In this document: positions 56,368 through 64,000 of the stretch, piece by piece | Layout: each line of letters starts with the position of its first letter | How positions within the stretch are numbered: position 1 is the first letter of the stretch | NCBI RefSeq assembly: GCF_015221875.1 | Contig: NZ_JACYGY010000001.1 | Coordinates: forward strand, 5,682,501-5,746,500 | From: Dyadobacter subterraneus | GTDB lineage: Bacteria > Bacteroidota > Bacteroidia > Cytophagales > Spirosomataceae | Direction of reading: 5' to 3' | DNA: 64,000 bases | The notes under the pieces: generated by a model | The model's database searches: none | What the model was told of the DNA's origin: nothing | The model's input: only the letters and a program-made list of their open reading frames with translations | Translations under genes and position numbers: made by a program

Positions 56368-59300
56368 TTATTTTTTCTTCAGACTACTTAAATATTCTAT
56401 AAGGTTAACAAGTTCATCCGTCGTCATGGCGTCCTGAAGACCAGCCGGCATCATGGAATCTTTCATCTGTTTCATTGATTTCACCTGCGACATTTTATAT
56501 TCCTGGGATGTGCCGCCCGGAAGTTTCATGATCAAATCTGTTTCTGTTTTGCTTGAAACAATTCCGGTCACTGATGAGCCATCTTTAAATTGTACTTCAA
56601 AACCTTCATAACCAAAACCAATTCCAGCACTTGGTTCGAAGATGGCCGCGTACTCTGCTTCTTTTGGAAGTTTACTGCCAATTTCAGAAAGTTTCGGTCC
56701 GAAATCCATTCCTTGTCCATTTACCTGATGGCAAACTGAGCAATACATTGAAAATATTTCTTTTCCCTTCCCGGCATTTCCGGTCATACCAACAAGTGTT
56801 TTGATATCCGGATGTTTTTTGGCACCAACACTATTTCCGTCAATATATTTAGCAGCTTCAATCTGGATTGATTTCCGCCAGGCTCCACTCAGTCCCTGAA
56901 CAGCTGGTGTTTTTAAATCGCCGGCAATTTTTCCTTCTTTCAACAAAACCAAAACAAGATCCTCCCCATTCATCGTGCCGCCTAAAGAGCGCACAGCTTC
57001 CGAACGAACGGCGATTGGCATTTTGCTATCCAGTGCGACCGATTTAAGAATATCCAGAGATTGTTTGCTTCCAACACCTTTTATAGAAGCCAAAGCTGCC
57101 GATGCTTTTTCAGCGTCTTTTCCTTTGATAACCGTCCAAAGCAATGGCGCGCCTCCTTGTTTCAAAAGTTGTTGTCCGGCAGAGCGACCAATGTTTGACT
57201 GTGATTTAGACGTTGCCAGTTGCAGTAACCGGTTATTTTCAGCAGGAAGCTCATAACGGGAAACCAGTTCCATGTAAGCAGCCGTACCATACGTTGCATC
57301 CAGCAATTTTTTCAAAGCAGCCAACGCTTCCGGTGATTGTTTTACAAAAACCGGATCCAGGTGATGAAGCGCCAGTTCATTGATTTCGTTCTGGTTTTCG
57401 GCTTTTCCTTTCATGATTTTCAGTAAAGCCGTCGATTTTTCTTTCGCTCCCGGATTAAAATCAAAAGCACGGAAATATTTCAGACGACTTTTCAAATCAA
57501 CGCCAGGATCACTCGCCAGCGATGCAAGCAGATTAACTGATTCCTTACTTCTTGAACGCCAGACAATATTTTTCCCGGCATCTGTTCCAATCGGATTTGG
57601 TCCAGCTTTTGAAAGCCAGGCCTTGAAAAATGCATCCCATTGTCCTTCGGCGCCAATTCCCAAAGCTTCAAGATACCAGCGATCTTTTCCGTCATATTGC
57701 TGGGCAAGTTCTGCCCAAAGATTTGCAGCATCCGGAGCAACTGTTCCATGAAGCGCCAAAGCACATTCACGACGTACCTGAACATCCGAATCATTCGCCA
57801 GCAATTTGATATATTTTACCAGATCCGCATTTCTTTTTTCACGAACCACGCGTATTGCCATGATCCTCATATCTGGATTAGCATCACGTAAAGCAGATTC
57901 CAGATTTTCCGTACTTACTCTGTCAATCGTGGCAATAGCCCATAGCGCGCGTGCACGCATACGCGGATTTTCTTTTGTATTTTCAAATAGCCTTTTAAGC
58001 TCAGGAAGTGATTTATCACCCATTTTCATCAAAGCATTCCAGGCGAGATAGCGCACCGAAAGGTTAGGATTTTGTAAAGCCTGCACTGCGCCTGCTGCCG
58101 TTGAAAAGTCCGCCGAAGGAATTTTATATGGCGTATTTTCAGGAGCAAGTCTGTACAAACGTCCTTTATTCTGATCACCTGCCTGATGCCCGCCAACACC
58201 CGGATCGTACCAGTCGGAAACGATAAGTGAACCATCCGGCGCCACACAGACATCCGAAGGCCGGAACCACTGATCGCGTTTCCCTTCCAGAAGATTTACA
58301 ATTTTGGCAGAATAACCTGCGCCTGATTTTGCAACAGTATAAGAACGAACCACATTCGGGCCCGCATCACAATGAATCATTTGATCCCAGAATATTTTGG
58401 GCAACAAGCGACCTTCATACACAATCATCCCCGTGGGTGAACCGGCTCCGGTTTGCAAAAGATTCGGGATAACACCGGGATCATTTAAATGCCAGTGACG
58501 AAAAGGAATCGAATCTTCAATATTAGTACGGTTTGCACGCCAACCCGCGCCGGTTATTTCATCCGTGTAACCATAATTCCCATATTGCATCACATAATTA
58601 ATCCGGACACCTTTGTTTCCGTCATCATCATTATCCGACTGCCACATGGTTCCGTAACTATCAACAGCTACTTCATAATTGTTCCGGAAATTATTTCCAA
58701 GCACTTCAATATTTTTGAAATCAGGGTCACAGCGGAAAACCATTCCCTGTTTATTTTTCTTAAAATCAACAGGTTTTCCATCCTGGCCAACAACCGGATT
58801 TCCTTTTCCATCCAGCAGATGTCCGCCTTCATTTCCAAAATTGAAATATAATTTTCCATCCGGACCAAAGACAAAAGCGTGCATACCATGATCATGCTGT
58901 TCACCGCCTACACCTTCAAAAATGATTTCCTTTTTATCCGCTTTTCCATCACCGTCAGCATCTGTGAAAAGCCAGACGTATGGACTTTGAGAAACAATTA
59001 CCTGATTGCCCATCACCCAGATTCCCAAAGGCGAATTCAATTCTTTTCCCTGATAAAAAACCGTTGTTTTATCCGATTTCCCGTCGCCATTGGTATCTTC
59101 CAAAATCAAAATCCGGTCGCCCTCAGCATGCGTTGGATTGCCGTTAATTGCCGGACGATAATTATACGCTTCACAAACCCAAACTCTGCCCAAATGATCC
59201 ACATCAATATTGGTAGGATTTGTCAGCGTCGGTTCTGAGGCAAAAAGTGTCGCTTCCAGGCCGTTTGCGACGGTCAATCCTGCGGTAGCATATTTGGGAG

Positions 59301-59451
59301 AATGCTTTTGTTCGGTAGTCAGATTTTCGTACAAACTATCCAGACCTGATCCTTTTACAGTGCTTGGGTTGGTTCGCATGTAAGACGCAGCGAGTATTCC
59401 CAGGGCAAGCATACCAGACATTGATAATGTTGCCGGATTCTTAAAGTTCAT
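56368..59451 (-). CDS. Secreted PVC-type dehydrogenase/HEAT protein with C-terminal cytochrome c (paralogue A)
   Basis: A 1027-residue exported protein. After an N-terminal membrane-like segment (about 7-23) comes the propeller domain (NIDVDHLGRVWVCEAYNYRP, DGDGKADKKEIIFEGVGGEQHDHG, about 60-440). HEAT-like repeats span about 460-860. A class I cytochrome c domain lies at about 885-1025: GKEIFSMYCSVCHQVNGQG has the CxxCH heme site (about C904-H908), and a later Met in the 950-1010 region may be the axial ligand. Such proteins are thought to oxidise a sugar or alcohol in the periplasm and pass electrons to the heme, but no substrate is proven. Paralogue B follows downstream. Confidence 0.87.
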   Translation of the reverse strand: MNFKNPATLSMSGMLALGILAASYMRTNPSTVKGSGLDSLYENLTTEQKHSPKYATAGLTVANGLEATLFASEPTLTNPTNIDVDHLGRVWVCEAYNYRPAINGNPTHAEGDRILILEDTNGDGKSDKTTVFYQGKELNSPLGIWVMGNQVIVSQSPYVWLFTDADGDGKADKKEIIFEGVGGEQHDHGMHAFVFGPDGKLYFNFGNEGGHLLDGKGNPVVGQDGKPVDFKKNKQGMVFRCDPDFKNIEVLGNNFRNNYEVAVDSYGTMWQSDNDDDGNKGVRINYVMQYGNYGYTDEITGAGWRANRTNIEDSIPFRHWHLNDPGVIPNLLQTGAGSPTGMIVYEGRLLPKIFWDQMIHCDAGPNVVRSYTVAKSGAGYSAKIVNLLEGKRDQWFRPSDVCVAPDGSLIVSDWYDPGVGGHQAGDQNKGRLYRLAPENTPYKIPSADFSTAAGAVQALQNPNLSVRYLAWNALMKMGDKSLPELKRLFENTKENPRMRARALWAIATIDRVSTENLESALRDANPDMRIMAIRVVREKRNADLVKYIKLLANDSDVQVRRECALALHGTVAPDAANLWAELAQQYDGKDRWYLEALGIGAEGQWDAFFKAWLSKAGPNPIGTDAGKNIVWRSRSKESVNLLASLASDPGVDLKSRLKYFRAFDFNPGAKEKSTALLKIMKGKAENQNEINELALHHLDPVFVKQSPEALAALKKLLDATYGTAAYMELVSRYELPAENNRLLQLATSKSQSNIGRSAGQQLLKQGGAPLLWTVIKGKDAEKASAALASIKGVGSKQSLDILKSVALDSKMPIAVRSEAVRSLGGTMNGEDLVLVLLKEGKIAGDLKTPAVQGLSGAWRKSIQIEAAKYIDGNSVGAKKHPDIKTLVGMTGNAGKGKEIFSMYCSVCHQVNGQGMDFGPKLSEIGSKLPKEAEYAAIFEPSAGIGFGYEGFEVQFKDGSSVTGIVSSKTETDLIMKLPGGTSQEYKMSQVKSMKQMKDSMMPAGLQDAMTTDELVNLIEYLSSLKKK

Positions 59452-59578
59452 CGGTGATAAATTTAATCAGTTATTTTTTGGGCAGAATAAGCTTTACAAA
59501 GTCACCCATTTTAGGTTTCTATCCATAAAGATTACTAAATTTAGAGTATAAGAAAACAGCCACCTACCATTTACTACC

Positions 59579-60169
59579 ATGAAGAGGATTTTTTTTAGTC
59601 TTGCTATTCTCTGCTTTGCATTTCAGGTTGAAGCACAAACTGTAATTTCTCCCGAAGACATACAAATTAAAACAGCGGTATTGGCTGCACCAAGCGACAA
59701 ACAGGCTGCGGCAAAAGTATATGGTTATGCTCCGGATGGATCTTTTAAAATTTTAAGAAACGGAACAAATGATTTTGTCTGTATCGCCGACGACCCCACC
59801 AAAAAAGATATTAATGTAGCTTGTTATCACGCAGACCTTGAACCGTTTATGGAACGCGGGAGGACTTTAAACAAAGAAGGAAAGACCCAGAAAGAGATAT
59901 TTGATATTCGTGAAGAAGAAGTAAAAAGCAAAAAACTTCTAATGCCAAAACAACCCGCAACACTTTATTCGTTTTCCGGATCTGCTGAAAATTATGATCC
60001 AAAAACGGGCGTATTGAAAGATGGCTATATGCGTTATGTAGTTTATATCCCTTACGCCACCTCAGAAACTACCGGACTTCCGCTAAAACCGGATGTACCG
60101 GGCATGCCATGGATTATGGACCCGGGAACACATCGCGCGCATATCATGATCAATCCGGCTAAAAAATAG
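59579..60169 (+). CDS. Secreted protein of unknown function
   Basis: A 196-residue protein with a clear signal peptide (about 1-19, ending VEAQ) and no family that I recognise. The mature part contains AAAKVYGYAPDGSFKILRNGTNDFVCIADDP, with a Cys near 66, a second Cys in NVACYHADLEPFMERGRTL, and a C-terminal MPWIMDPGTHRAHIMI. The two cysteines could form a disulfide, and the DPGTHRAHIM end resembles a conserved ligand-binding motif. It is divergent from the cytochrome-bearing paralogue at 56368. Confidence 0.75.
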   Translation: MKRIFFSLAILCFAFQVEAQTVISPEDIQIKTAVLAAPSDKQAAAKVYGYAPDGSFKILRNGTNDFVCIADDPTKKDINVACYHADLEPFMERGRTLNKEGKTQKEIFDIREEEVKSKKLLMPKQPATLYSFSGSAENYDPKTGVLKDGYMRYVVYIPYATSETTGLPLKPDVPGMPWIMDPGTHRAHIMINPAKK

Positions 60170-60202
60170 CGGGTACTAAAAACCGAAGAAACCTATATTA
60201 AG

Positions 60203-60493
60203 TCAGGATATTTTTTCAACCGAAAATGCCTGTGGGGTATCGGCGAAAAGTATCTTGGTTTTTTTCCAGATCAAACCAAAAAACTCGGTCCTTTTATAAT
60301 CTTCCAGGGTTTCCACCGATTCCCAGTGACTGTGTGTTACAAAAATATTCGGATTGTCTACATCACGCCAAAGTTCAAGATGTAAACATCCTGGCATGCT
60401 TCTGATATCGTTTTTACATTGCTCAAAAATGCGTTGAAATTCATTAATTTTCTCAGGCAAAAAAGTCATTCTAACGATTCGTATGATGGTCAT
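60203..60493 (-). CDS. Antibiotic biosynthesis monooxygenase (ABM)-like protein
   Basis: A 96-residue protein from the ATG at 60493; the longer open form to 60538 adds a poor N-terminus. VRMTFLPEKINEFQRIFEQC and MPGCLHLELWRDVDNPNIFVTHSHWES show the ABM-type ferredoxin-like half-barrel used by small quinone-forming or heme-degrading monooxygenases, and by many uncharacterised dimers. FVTHSHWESVETLEDYKRTEFF is the usual family end. It is convergent with the secreted protein gene, with 33 bases between the stop codons. Confidence 0.85.
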   Translation of the reverse strand: MTIIRIVRMTFLPEKINEFQRIFEQCKNDIRSMPGCLHLELWRDVDNPNIFVTHSHWESVETLEDYKRTEFFGLIWKKTKILFADTPQAFSVEKIS

Positions 60494-60858
60494 AAAGTTA
60501 TTATTGATTGATGTATCAGATAATACCAAAAAAATCAAAATTCACGTTCTAATCGCACGGCACAAGTATTAAACTGGAACTTGTACAAATAAAGTATATT
60601 AATTTTTGGTTTTTTAATCTTATAATCTGATTAATAACAACTTGTAAAACAACTAATAATATACGTAGTATATTTTCACAAGCAATTTCATACGATTACA
60701 ATATCATTAAACATAGTAAATATTTGAATAGTACTAAAATCAGTATTTTGTAATGTTGAATCAATAAGTTTAATAAAAAATAACTTTCAGTAACATCATC
60801 GGCAGATTTGGGGTAGAGATTAAAAACAATCGTCTTTTACCGGAAAGCTCTTTTACCG
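60494..60858. other. 365-base A+T-rich regulatory gap with one palindrome
   Basis: No gene is present. It separates the ABM-like gene (minus) from the esterase-like gene (plus). The clearest structure is the palindrome at 60658-60674. No perfect TAnnTTTG box was found on either strand. Confidence 0.5.
60658..60674. promoter_or_regulatory. Palindrome AATATAC-GTA-GTATATT, possible operator
   Basis: Two 7-base half-sites in perfect inverted symmetry around three bases, in the middle of the divergent intergenic region. There is no adjoining T-tract, so it is not a terminator. A regulator binding site for one or both flanking genes is possible; such A+T-rich palindromes can also arise by chance. 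Confidence 0.3.
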
Positions 60859-61785
60859 ATGAAAAAAACAAAATCTATATTGATGGCCATTGGCCTGACT
60901 GCTTTATCATTACAATCAATGGCTCAAAATGAAGTAATATCCTTATGGCCGGAAGGAAAAGTACCCAATTCGATTGCCAATAAGGTTGAAGAAAAATCAG
61001 TAACGGATGCTTCCGGAATATTAAGAATCAGCGGTGTAACAGTTCCTACGATCACCGCTTTTATTGTGCCAAAAGAAAAAGCAAGCGGCGCGGCTGTGAT
61101 GATTTGTCCAGGAGGAGGTTACGGAATTCTTGCCGCTTCACATGAAGGGAGTGACCTGGCAAAATGGTTTAATGAAAGAGGCATTTCAGCTTTTGTTTTG
61201 AAATATCGGTTGCCGGATGCAAAGGCTATGACGCATCAGCATGAAGTTCCGTTGATGGACGCGATGCAGGGAATTAAGCTTATCCGCCAGTCAGCAAAAA
61301 AATGGAATATTGATACTGATAAAATTGGCGTGATGGGATTTTCGGCGGGAGGACATTTGGCCGCGACGCTATCAACGCATTACAATCTTGGAAAACAGGC
61401 TTCGGAAGAGGCAAAACCAAATTTTTCAATCCTGTTGTATCCTGTTGTTTCTTTTATGCCAGAAATTGCTCATGCAGGTTCACGGGATGCTTTGTTAGGA
61501 GCTGAAAAGTCTGAAGAATTAATAAAATATTATTCAAACGAATTACAGGTTAGCGAAAAAACACCAACGGCTTTTTTAGTACATGCAATGGATGACGGAG
61601 CGGTGCCCGTGGAAAATAGCATTGCCTACTATCTGGCTTTGAAAAAATTTAAAACACCGGCAGAAATGCACTTATATCCAAAAGGAGGACATGGGTTTGG
61701 ATTGAGAACCGATGGAAAAGGCTCTTTGGCAAACTGGCCGGCAGCTATGGACGGCTGGTTAAAAGCAAATGGCTGGGCGAAATAA
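60859..61785 (+). CDS. Secreted alpha/beta hydrolase (esterase-like)
   Basis: A 308-residue exported enzyme with a signal peptide (about 1-22, ending SMAQ). MICPGGGYGILAASHEG supplies the oxyanion loop (PGGGY), GVMGFSAGGHLAATLS the nucleophile elbow with catalytic Ser, AMDDGAVPVENS the acid and GGHGFGL the His. This is the BD-FAE/acetyl-xylan-esterase-like pattern. Family members remove acetyl or other acyl groups from glycans, which fits a plant-polymer-degrading life style but is not proven here. The gene stands alone with its own terminator. Confidence 0.88.
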   Translation: MKKTKSILMAIGLTALSLQSMAQNEVISLWPEGKVPNSIANKVEEKSVTDASGILRISGVTVPTITAFIVPKEKASGAAVMICPGGGYGILAASHEGSDLAKWFNERGISAFVLKYRLPDAKAMTHQHEVPLMDAMQGIKLIRQSAKKWNIDTDKIGVMGFSAGGHLAATLSTHYNLGKQASEEAKPNFSILLYPVVSFMPEIAHAGSRDALLGAEKSEELIKYYSNELQVSEKTPTAFLVHAMDDGAVPVENSIAYYLALKKFKTPAEMHLYPKGGHGFGLRTDGKGSLANWPAAMDGWLKANGWAK

Positions 61786-61789
61786 AATT

Positions 61790-61825
61790 ATTGGGTTACA
61801 AATTTTTCAGGATTTGTAACCCAAT
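61790..61825. terminator. Bidirectional terminator between convergent genes
   Basis: ATTGGGTTACAAAT (61790-61803) pairs perfectly with its complement at 61812-61825 around an 8-base loop. T-rich bases follow on the plus strand (CTTCAATTTAG) and on the minus strand (TTATTTCG). It ends eight bases before the stop codon of the gene at 61833. Confidence 0.75.
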
Positions 61826-61832
61826 CTTCAAT

Positions 61833-62240
61833 TTAGTTTAGTGCTACTAATTTTCTGCCCGCAACTTCTGCAATTTCAGTAGTTGCCAGACTCACATTTT
61901 TCGTAATTTTTTCTTCTCCGCTCACGATTTCAATTTTGTAATCTCCATCACTGATTTCAGAAAAATCAAATTTCTGACCAATTTTTTCGATTCCTTTACC
62001 TACGTATTCCTGATGTAAAATCTTTCCCTTGCTGTCTACAAGTCTGATATGAACGCGGGTATTTTTTTCTTTCTCTACCAATACATTCATCATCAATGTA
62101 TTTTTTACACGATACATCCCCACCCGAAAAGGCTCATAATATTTGTTTCCTGATGCATTTTGAGTTTGTCCGGCGAAAGCAAATCCGCTTACCAATAAGC
62201 CGATCATAGCGGCAACGAAAGTTGTTTTGAAATTTTTCAT
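61833..62240 (-). CDS. Small secreted beta-strand-rich protein
   Basis: A 135-residue protein with a signal peptide (about 1-23, ending FAFAG). The mature part looks like one immunoglobulin-like or DUF3244-type beta-sandwich: MNVLVEKEKNTRVHIRLVDSKGKILHQEYVG and ISDGDYKIEIVSGEEKITKNVSL. Such small exported proteins are frequent in Bacteroidota and resemble the end domains of secreted enzymes, but this one has no catalytic part. Function unknown. It is preceded by about 200 bases without gene. Confidence 0.75.
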   Translation of the reverse strand: MKNFKTTFVAAMIGLLVSGFAFAGQTQNASGNKYYEPFRVGMYRVKNTLMMNVLVEKEKNTRVHIRLVDSKGKILHQEYVGKGIEKIGQKFDFSEISDGDYKIEIVSGEEKITKNVSLATTEIAEVAGRKLVALN

Positions 62241-62438
62241 GATTGAAGATTTATGGCTAAATTTTCAACAATGATGTCGTCAGCGATGCAGATGTTGCAT
62301 GCAAATAGTTGAACGGTAAAAAATCGTGTTGAGCGGTAGAGTGATAAAAAATCGCGGTGTGATGATAAATTCCAGATGAATTTTATAATCTTTATTTAAC
62401 AAACAGATAATATTTGTAGAAAAAACCAGGCTAGACAA

Positions 62439-63431
62439 TTACCCCCCAATAGCAATCATCCTCCTGTTCTGCTCATAATCCGCTTTTGCTTCTTTGGCGG
62501 TAAAGTCAATATGGCCTCCGTGTGCAAAATGCTTTTTATAAAAATGAGCATGTATTAATGAACGAATATCTTCACCGCGACGAAGAGGTGTTAAGAGGTC
62601 AATTTCTGTTGTATCAAAAAGACAATTTTTAAGTTTCCCGTCAGCCGTGAGCCTGATTCGGTTGCATCCAGCACAAAAAGGATGTGTTACCGTACCAATA
62701 ATCCCAAAAGTCCCTTTTCCGTCGTTGACCCTGAAACTGTGCGCAGTATCCTGTAACTCGCCTTCCAGTTTTTCAAATGCAAATTGCTTACTTATATGAG
62801 TCAGCAAATCATTGTAAGAAACGATTTTTGACATTTCCCATTTATTCCCGTTGAAAGGCATAAATTCAATAAAACGAACGTGAAGATTTGGCTCGTCCAG
62901 TGTTAACCTTACAAAATCATTAATCTCGCTGTCGTTAACCCCTTTCATTACCACGACGTTGAGCTTGACAACAAATCCTTCGGAAATCAGGAGTTTAATA
63001 CTATCCAGCGTTTTGTTGAAATGATCCCTTTTTGTGATGTTTTTAAAAGTGGTTTCATTCAAGGTATCCAGACTAACATTCAGGGAACGTACGCCTGCAT
63101 TTTTCAGATCATCTATAAACTGATCAACAAACACAGCGTTTGTCGTTAAAGTCAATGAAGTTGGTAATTTTCCCAAATTTTGAATTATCTGGCCAACATC
63201 TTTCCGAATTAATGGTTCGCCGCCTGTTAATCTGATTTTTTCAACACCCATATCCACAAAAATGCCTGCAAGTGTCTGAATTTCATCCGCCTGCATCAAC
63301 CATTTGGAAGGCATAAACTGCATATCCTCCTGAGGCATACAATAGGTACAACGCAGATTACACTTATCCGTCAGCGAAATGCGCAGATAAGTGTGCTTGC
63401 GACCAAATGTATCCAGTATGGGTTGAGACAT
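62439..63431 (-). CDS. moaA: GTP 3',8-cyclase MoaA
   Basis: Radical SAM enzyme of molybdenum-cofactor synthesis, 330 residues from the ATG at 63431. The N-terminal cluster site is LTDKCNLRCTYCMPQ (CX3CX2C) and the C-terminal one CAGCNRIRLTADGKLKNCLF (CX2CX13C). IRLTGGEPLIRKD is the SAM-binding motif, and the protein ends in the GG needed for activity (MIAIGG). It converts GTP to the cyclic dehydro-GTP intermediate with MoaC, which is encoded just upstream in fusion with MoaB; 12 bases separate the two genes. Confidence 0.96.
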   Translation of the reverse strand: MSQPILDTFGRKHTYLRISLTDKCNLRCTYCMPQEDMQFMPSKWLMQADEIQTLAGIFVDMGVEKIRLTGGEPLIRKDVGQIIQNLGKLPTSLTLTTNAVFVDQFIDDLKNAGVRSLNVSLDTLNETTFKNITKRDHFNKTLDSIKLLISEGFVVKLNVVVMKGVNDSEINDFVRLTLDEPNLHVRFIEFMPFNGNKWEMSKIVSYNDLLTHISKQFAFEKLEGELQDTAHSFRVNDGKGTFGIIGTVTHPFCAGCNRIRLTADGKLKNCLFDTTEIDLLTPLRRGEDIRSLIHAHFYKKHFAHGGHIDFTAKEAKADYEQNRRMIAIGG

Positions 63432-63443
63432 TTTCAATTGTAA

Positions 63444-64000
63444 TTAATGTTTGTTTCCTTCCATAACACTAAAAACATGAAGGACGTGCGGAAATAGTGC
63501 ATCCATATATTCAGTTACGCCTCCAGTGCTTCCCGGCATTGTTAAAACCAGTGTCTCTCCTATCAAACCTGCAACCGATCTTGATAACATGGAAGTAGGA
63601 ATTCTTTCCTGTCCATATTGTCTGGCCGTTTCAGCGATTCCCGGAATTTCCCTCTCAATTAATTCACTGACAGCTTCGGGAGTAACATCTCTTGGCGACA
63701 ATCCGGTTCCTCCGGTTATTAATATCAATTGATAAGATAACCCACAAAGACTTTTTATTTTCTCCTGAATCGTATTTTTATTATCTGGAATGATGCTGTA
63801 ATCATTCACTTCAATCCCAAGCAAATCCAGTTTTTCAATAATTTTTCTTCCCGATTTATCTTCACCAATACCTTTTGAAATACTGTCAGAACAAACAATT
63901 ACCGCGGTTTTCAAATTTTCAGGAATTGCTTTTCTGTCGCTTTTCCCGCCTTTTTTCTCCAACAATTTGATATTCCGGATCTCAACACCTTTGTCAATCG
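63444..64000 (-). CDS. MoaC-MoaB fusion protein, C-terminal part (cut by window edge)
   Basis: The frame is open to base 64000, so the start lies outside. The first residues seen, DKGVEIRNIKLLEKKGGKS, match the C-terminal end of MoaC (cyclic pyranopterin monophosphate synthase). After a short linker comes a MoaB/Mog-like domain of about 160 residues: VIVCSDSISKGIGEDKSG, LILITGGTGLSPRDVTPEAV (GGTG binding loop) and TMPGSTGGVTEYMDAL. MoaC-MoaB fusions are known in Bacteroidota and would couple cyclisation to MPT adenylylation-type chemistry. It precedes moaA by 12 bases, so the genes form an operon. Confidence 0.87.
   Translation of the reverse strand, partial: IDKGVEIRNIKLLEKKGGKSDRKAIPENLKTAVIVCSDSISKGIGEDKSGRKIIEKLDLLGIEVNDYSIIPDNKNTIQEKIKSLCGLSYQLILITGGTGLSPRDVTPEAVSELIEREIPGIAETARQYGQERIPTSMLSRSVAGLIGETLVLTMPGSTGGVTEYMDALFPHVLHVFSVMEGNKH

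Noticed and set aside
56975..58891. Plus-strand frames up to 123 codons within the dehydrogenase-like genes
   Set aside because: Antisense to a continuous coding region with clear domains; no signal peptide, start signal or family.
62295..62304. Palindrome TTGCATGCAA upstream of the small secreted protein gene
   Set aside because: Ten bases of symmetry are expected by chance several times in a window this size, and there is no further support.
1..64000. CRISPR arrays, tRNA, rRNA, insertion sequences and prophage genes
   Set aside because: Looked for direct-repeat arrays, cloverleaf-like gene ends and transposase or integrase motifs; none was seen by reading. A covariance-model and repeat search would be decisive.

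Overview
The window looks like a chromosomal segment of a Bacteroidota member, most probably Cytophagales of the Dyadobacter/Spirosomataceae kind. This is inferred from gene content and promoter style, not from a marker gene. Several intergenic regions carry the TAnnTTTG -7 box typical of this phylum, Shine-Dalgarno sequences are mostly absent, and family choices are typical of the group: a long multi-SLBB exporter, a CzcA-TolC fusion, cytochrome-linked beta-propeller/HEAT proteins, DUF6660 and a MoaC-MoaB fusion. No rRNA, tRNA, CRISPR array, insertion sequence or prophage was seen.

Layout. 1-1038: N-terminal part of topoisomerase IV subunit B, running off the left edge. 1309-18982: a long co-oriented surface-polysaccharide locus. 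It holds an outer-membrane SLBB exporter, a Wzz-like chain-length protein, an ABC transporter pair (Wzm/Wzt type, with a C-terminal extension on the ATPase), sugar aminotransferase, GT-C-like membrane protein, WbqC-like protein, sugar N-acyltransferase, five glycosyltransferase-like proteins, a Wzy/WaaL-like membrane protein and an acyltransferase 3. Many of these genes overlap or nearly touch, so most of the block is probably one or two operons. 19089-21131: thioredoxin, pentapeptide-repeat protein and NagA. 21225-26358: a B12-type radical SAM protein with unusual cysteine spacing, a purple-acid-phosphatase-like enzyme, and DUF1569/DinB-like and DUF3891-like proteins. 26571-31574: a small glycoconjugate cluster (GT2, NodS-like methyltransferase, LmbE/PIG-L deacetylase, clan GH-A hydrolase, GT4). 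32113-35079: a secreted TolB-propeller/amidohydrolase.

35693-37957: a signalling island of two LuxR-type response regulators around a stand-alone degenerate receiver whose phosphoacceptor Asp is replaced by Arg. Two overlapping short open frames lie just before it. 38026-44685: a heavy-metal efflux operon (DUF6660, CzcA-TolC fusion, adaptor, NicO-like membrane protein) with a clear promoter. 44732-53311: GH30-like enzyme, a YgiB/YgiC-like lipoprotein and ATP-grasp pair, a Tat-signal class V aminotransferase, an M23 peptidase, an aldo/keto reductase, a CBM48-like small protein and a hydroxypyruvate-isomerase-like protein. 53495-59451: two large paralogous secreted dehydrogenase-like proteins, only one of which has a cytochrome c domain. 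59579-62240: small secreted and metabolic genes. 62439-64000: moaA and a moaC-moaB fusion that runs off the right edge.

The most unusual points are the receiver island with its short upstream frames, the polysaccharide locus that combines an ABC exporter with a polymerase/ligase-like protein and a Wzz protein, the radical SAM CX4CX2C motif, the NodS/LmbE glycoconjugate cluster, the loss of the heme domain in one of two tandem paralogues, and two compact palindromic intergenic elements built from CGCAA(A) motifs.
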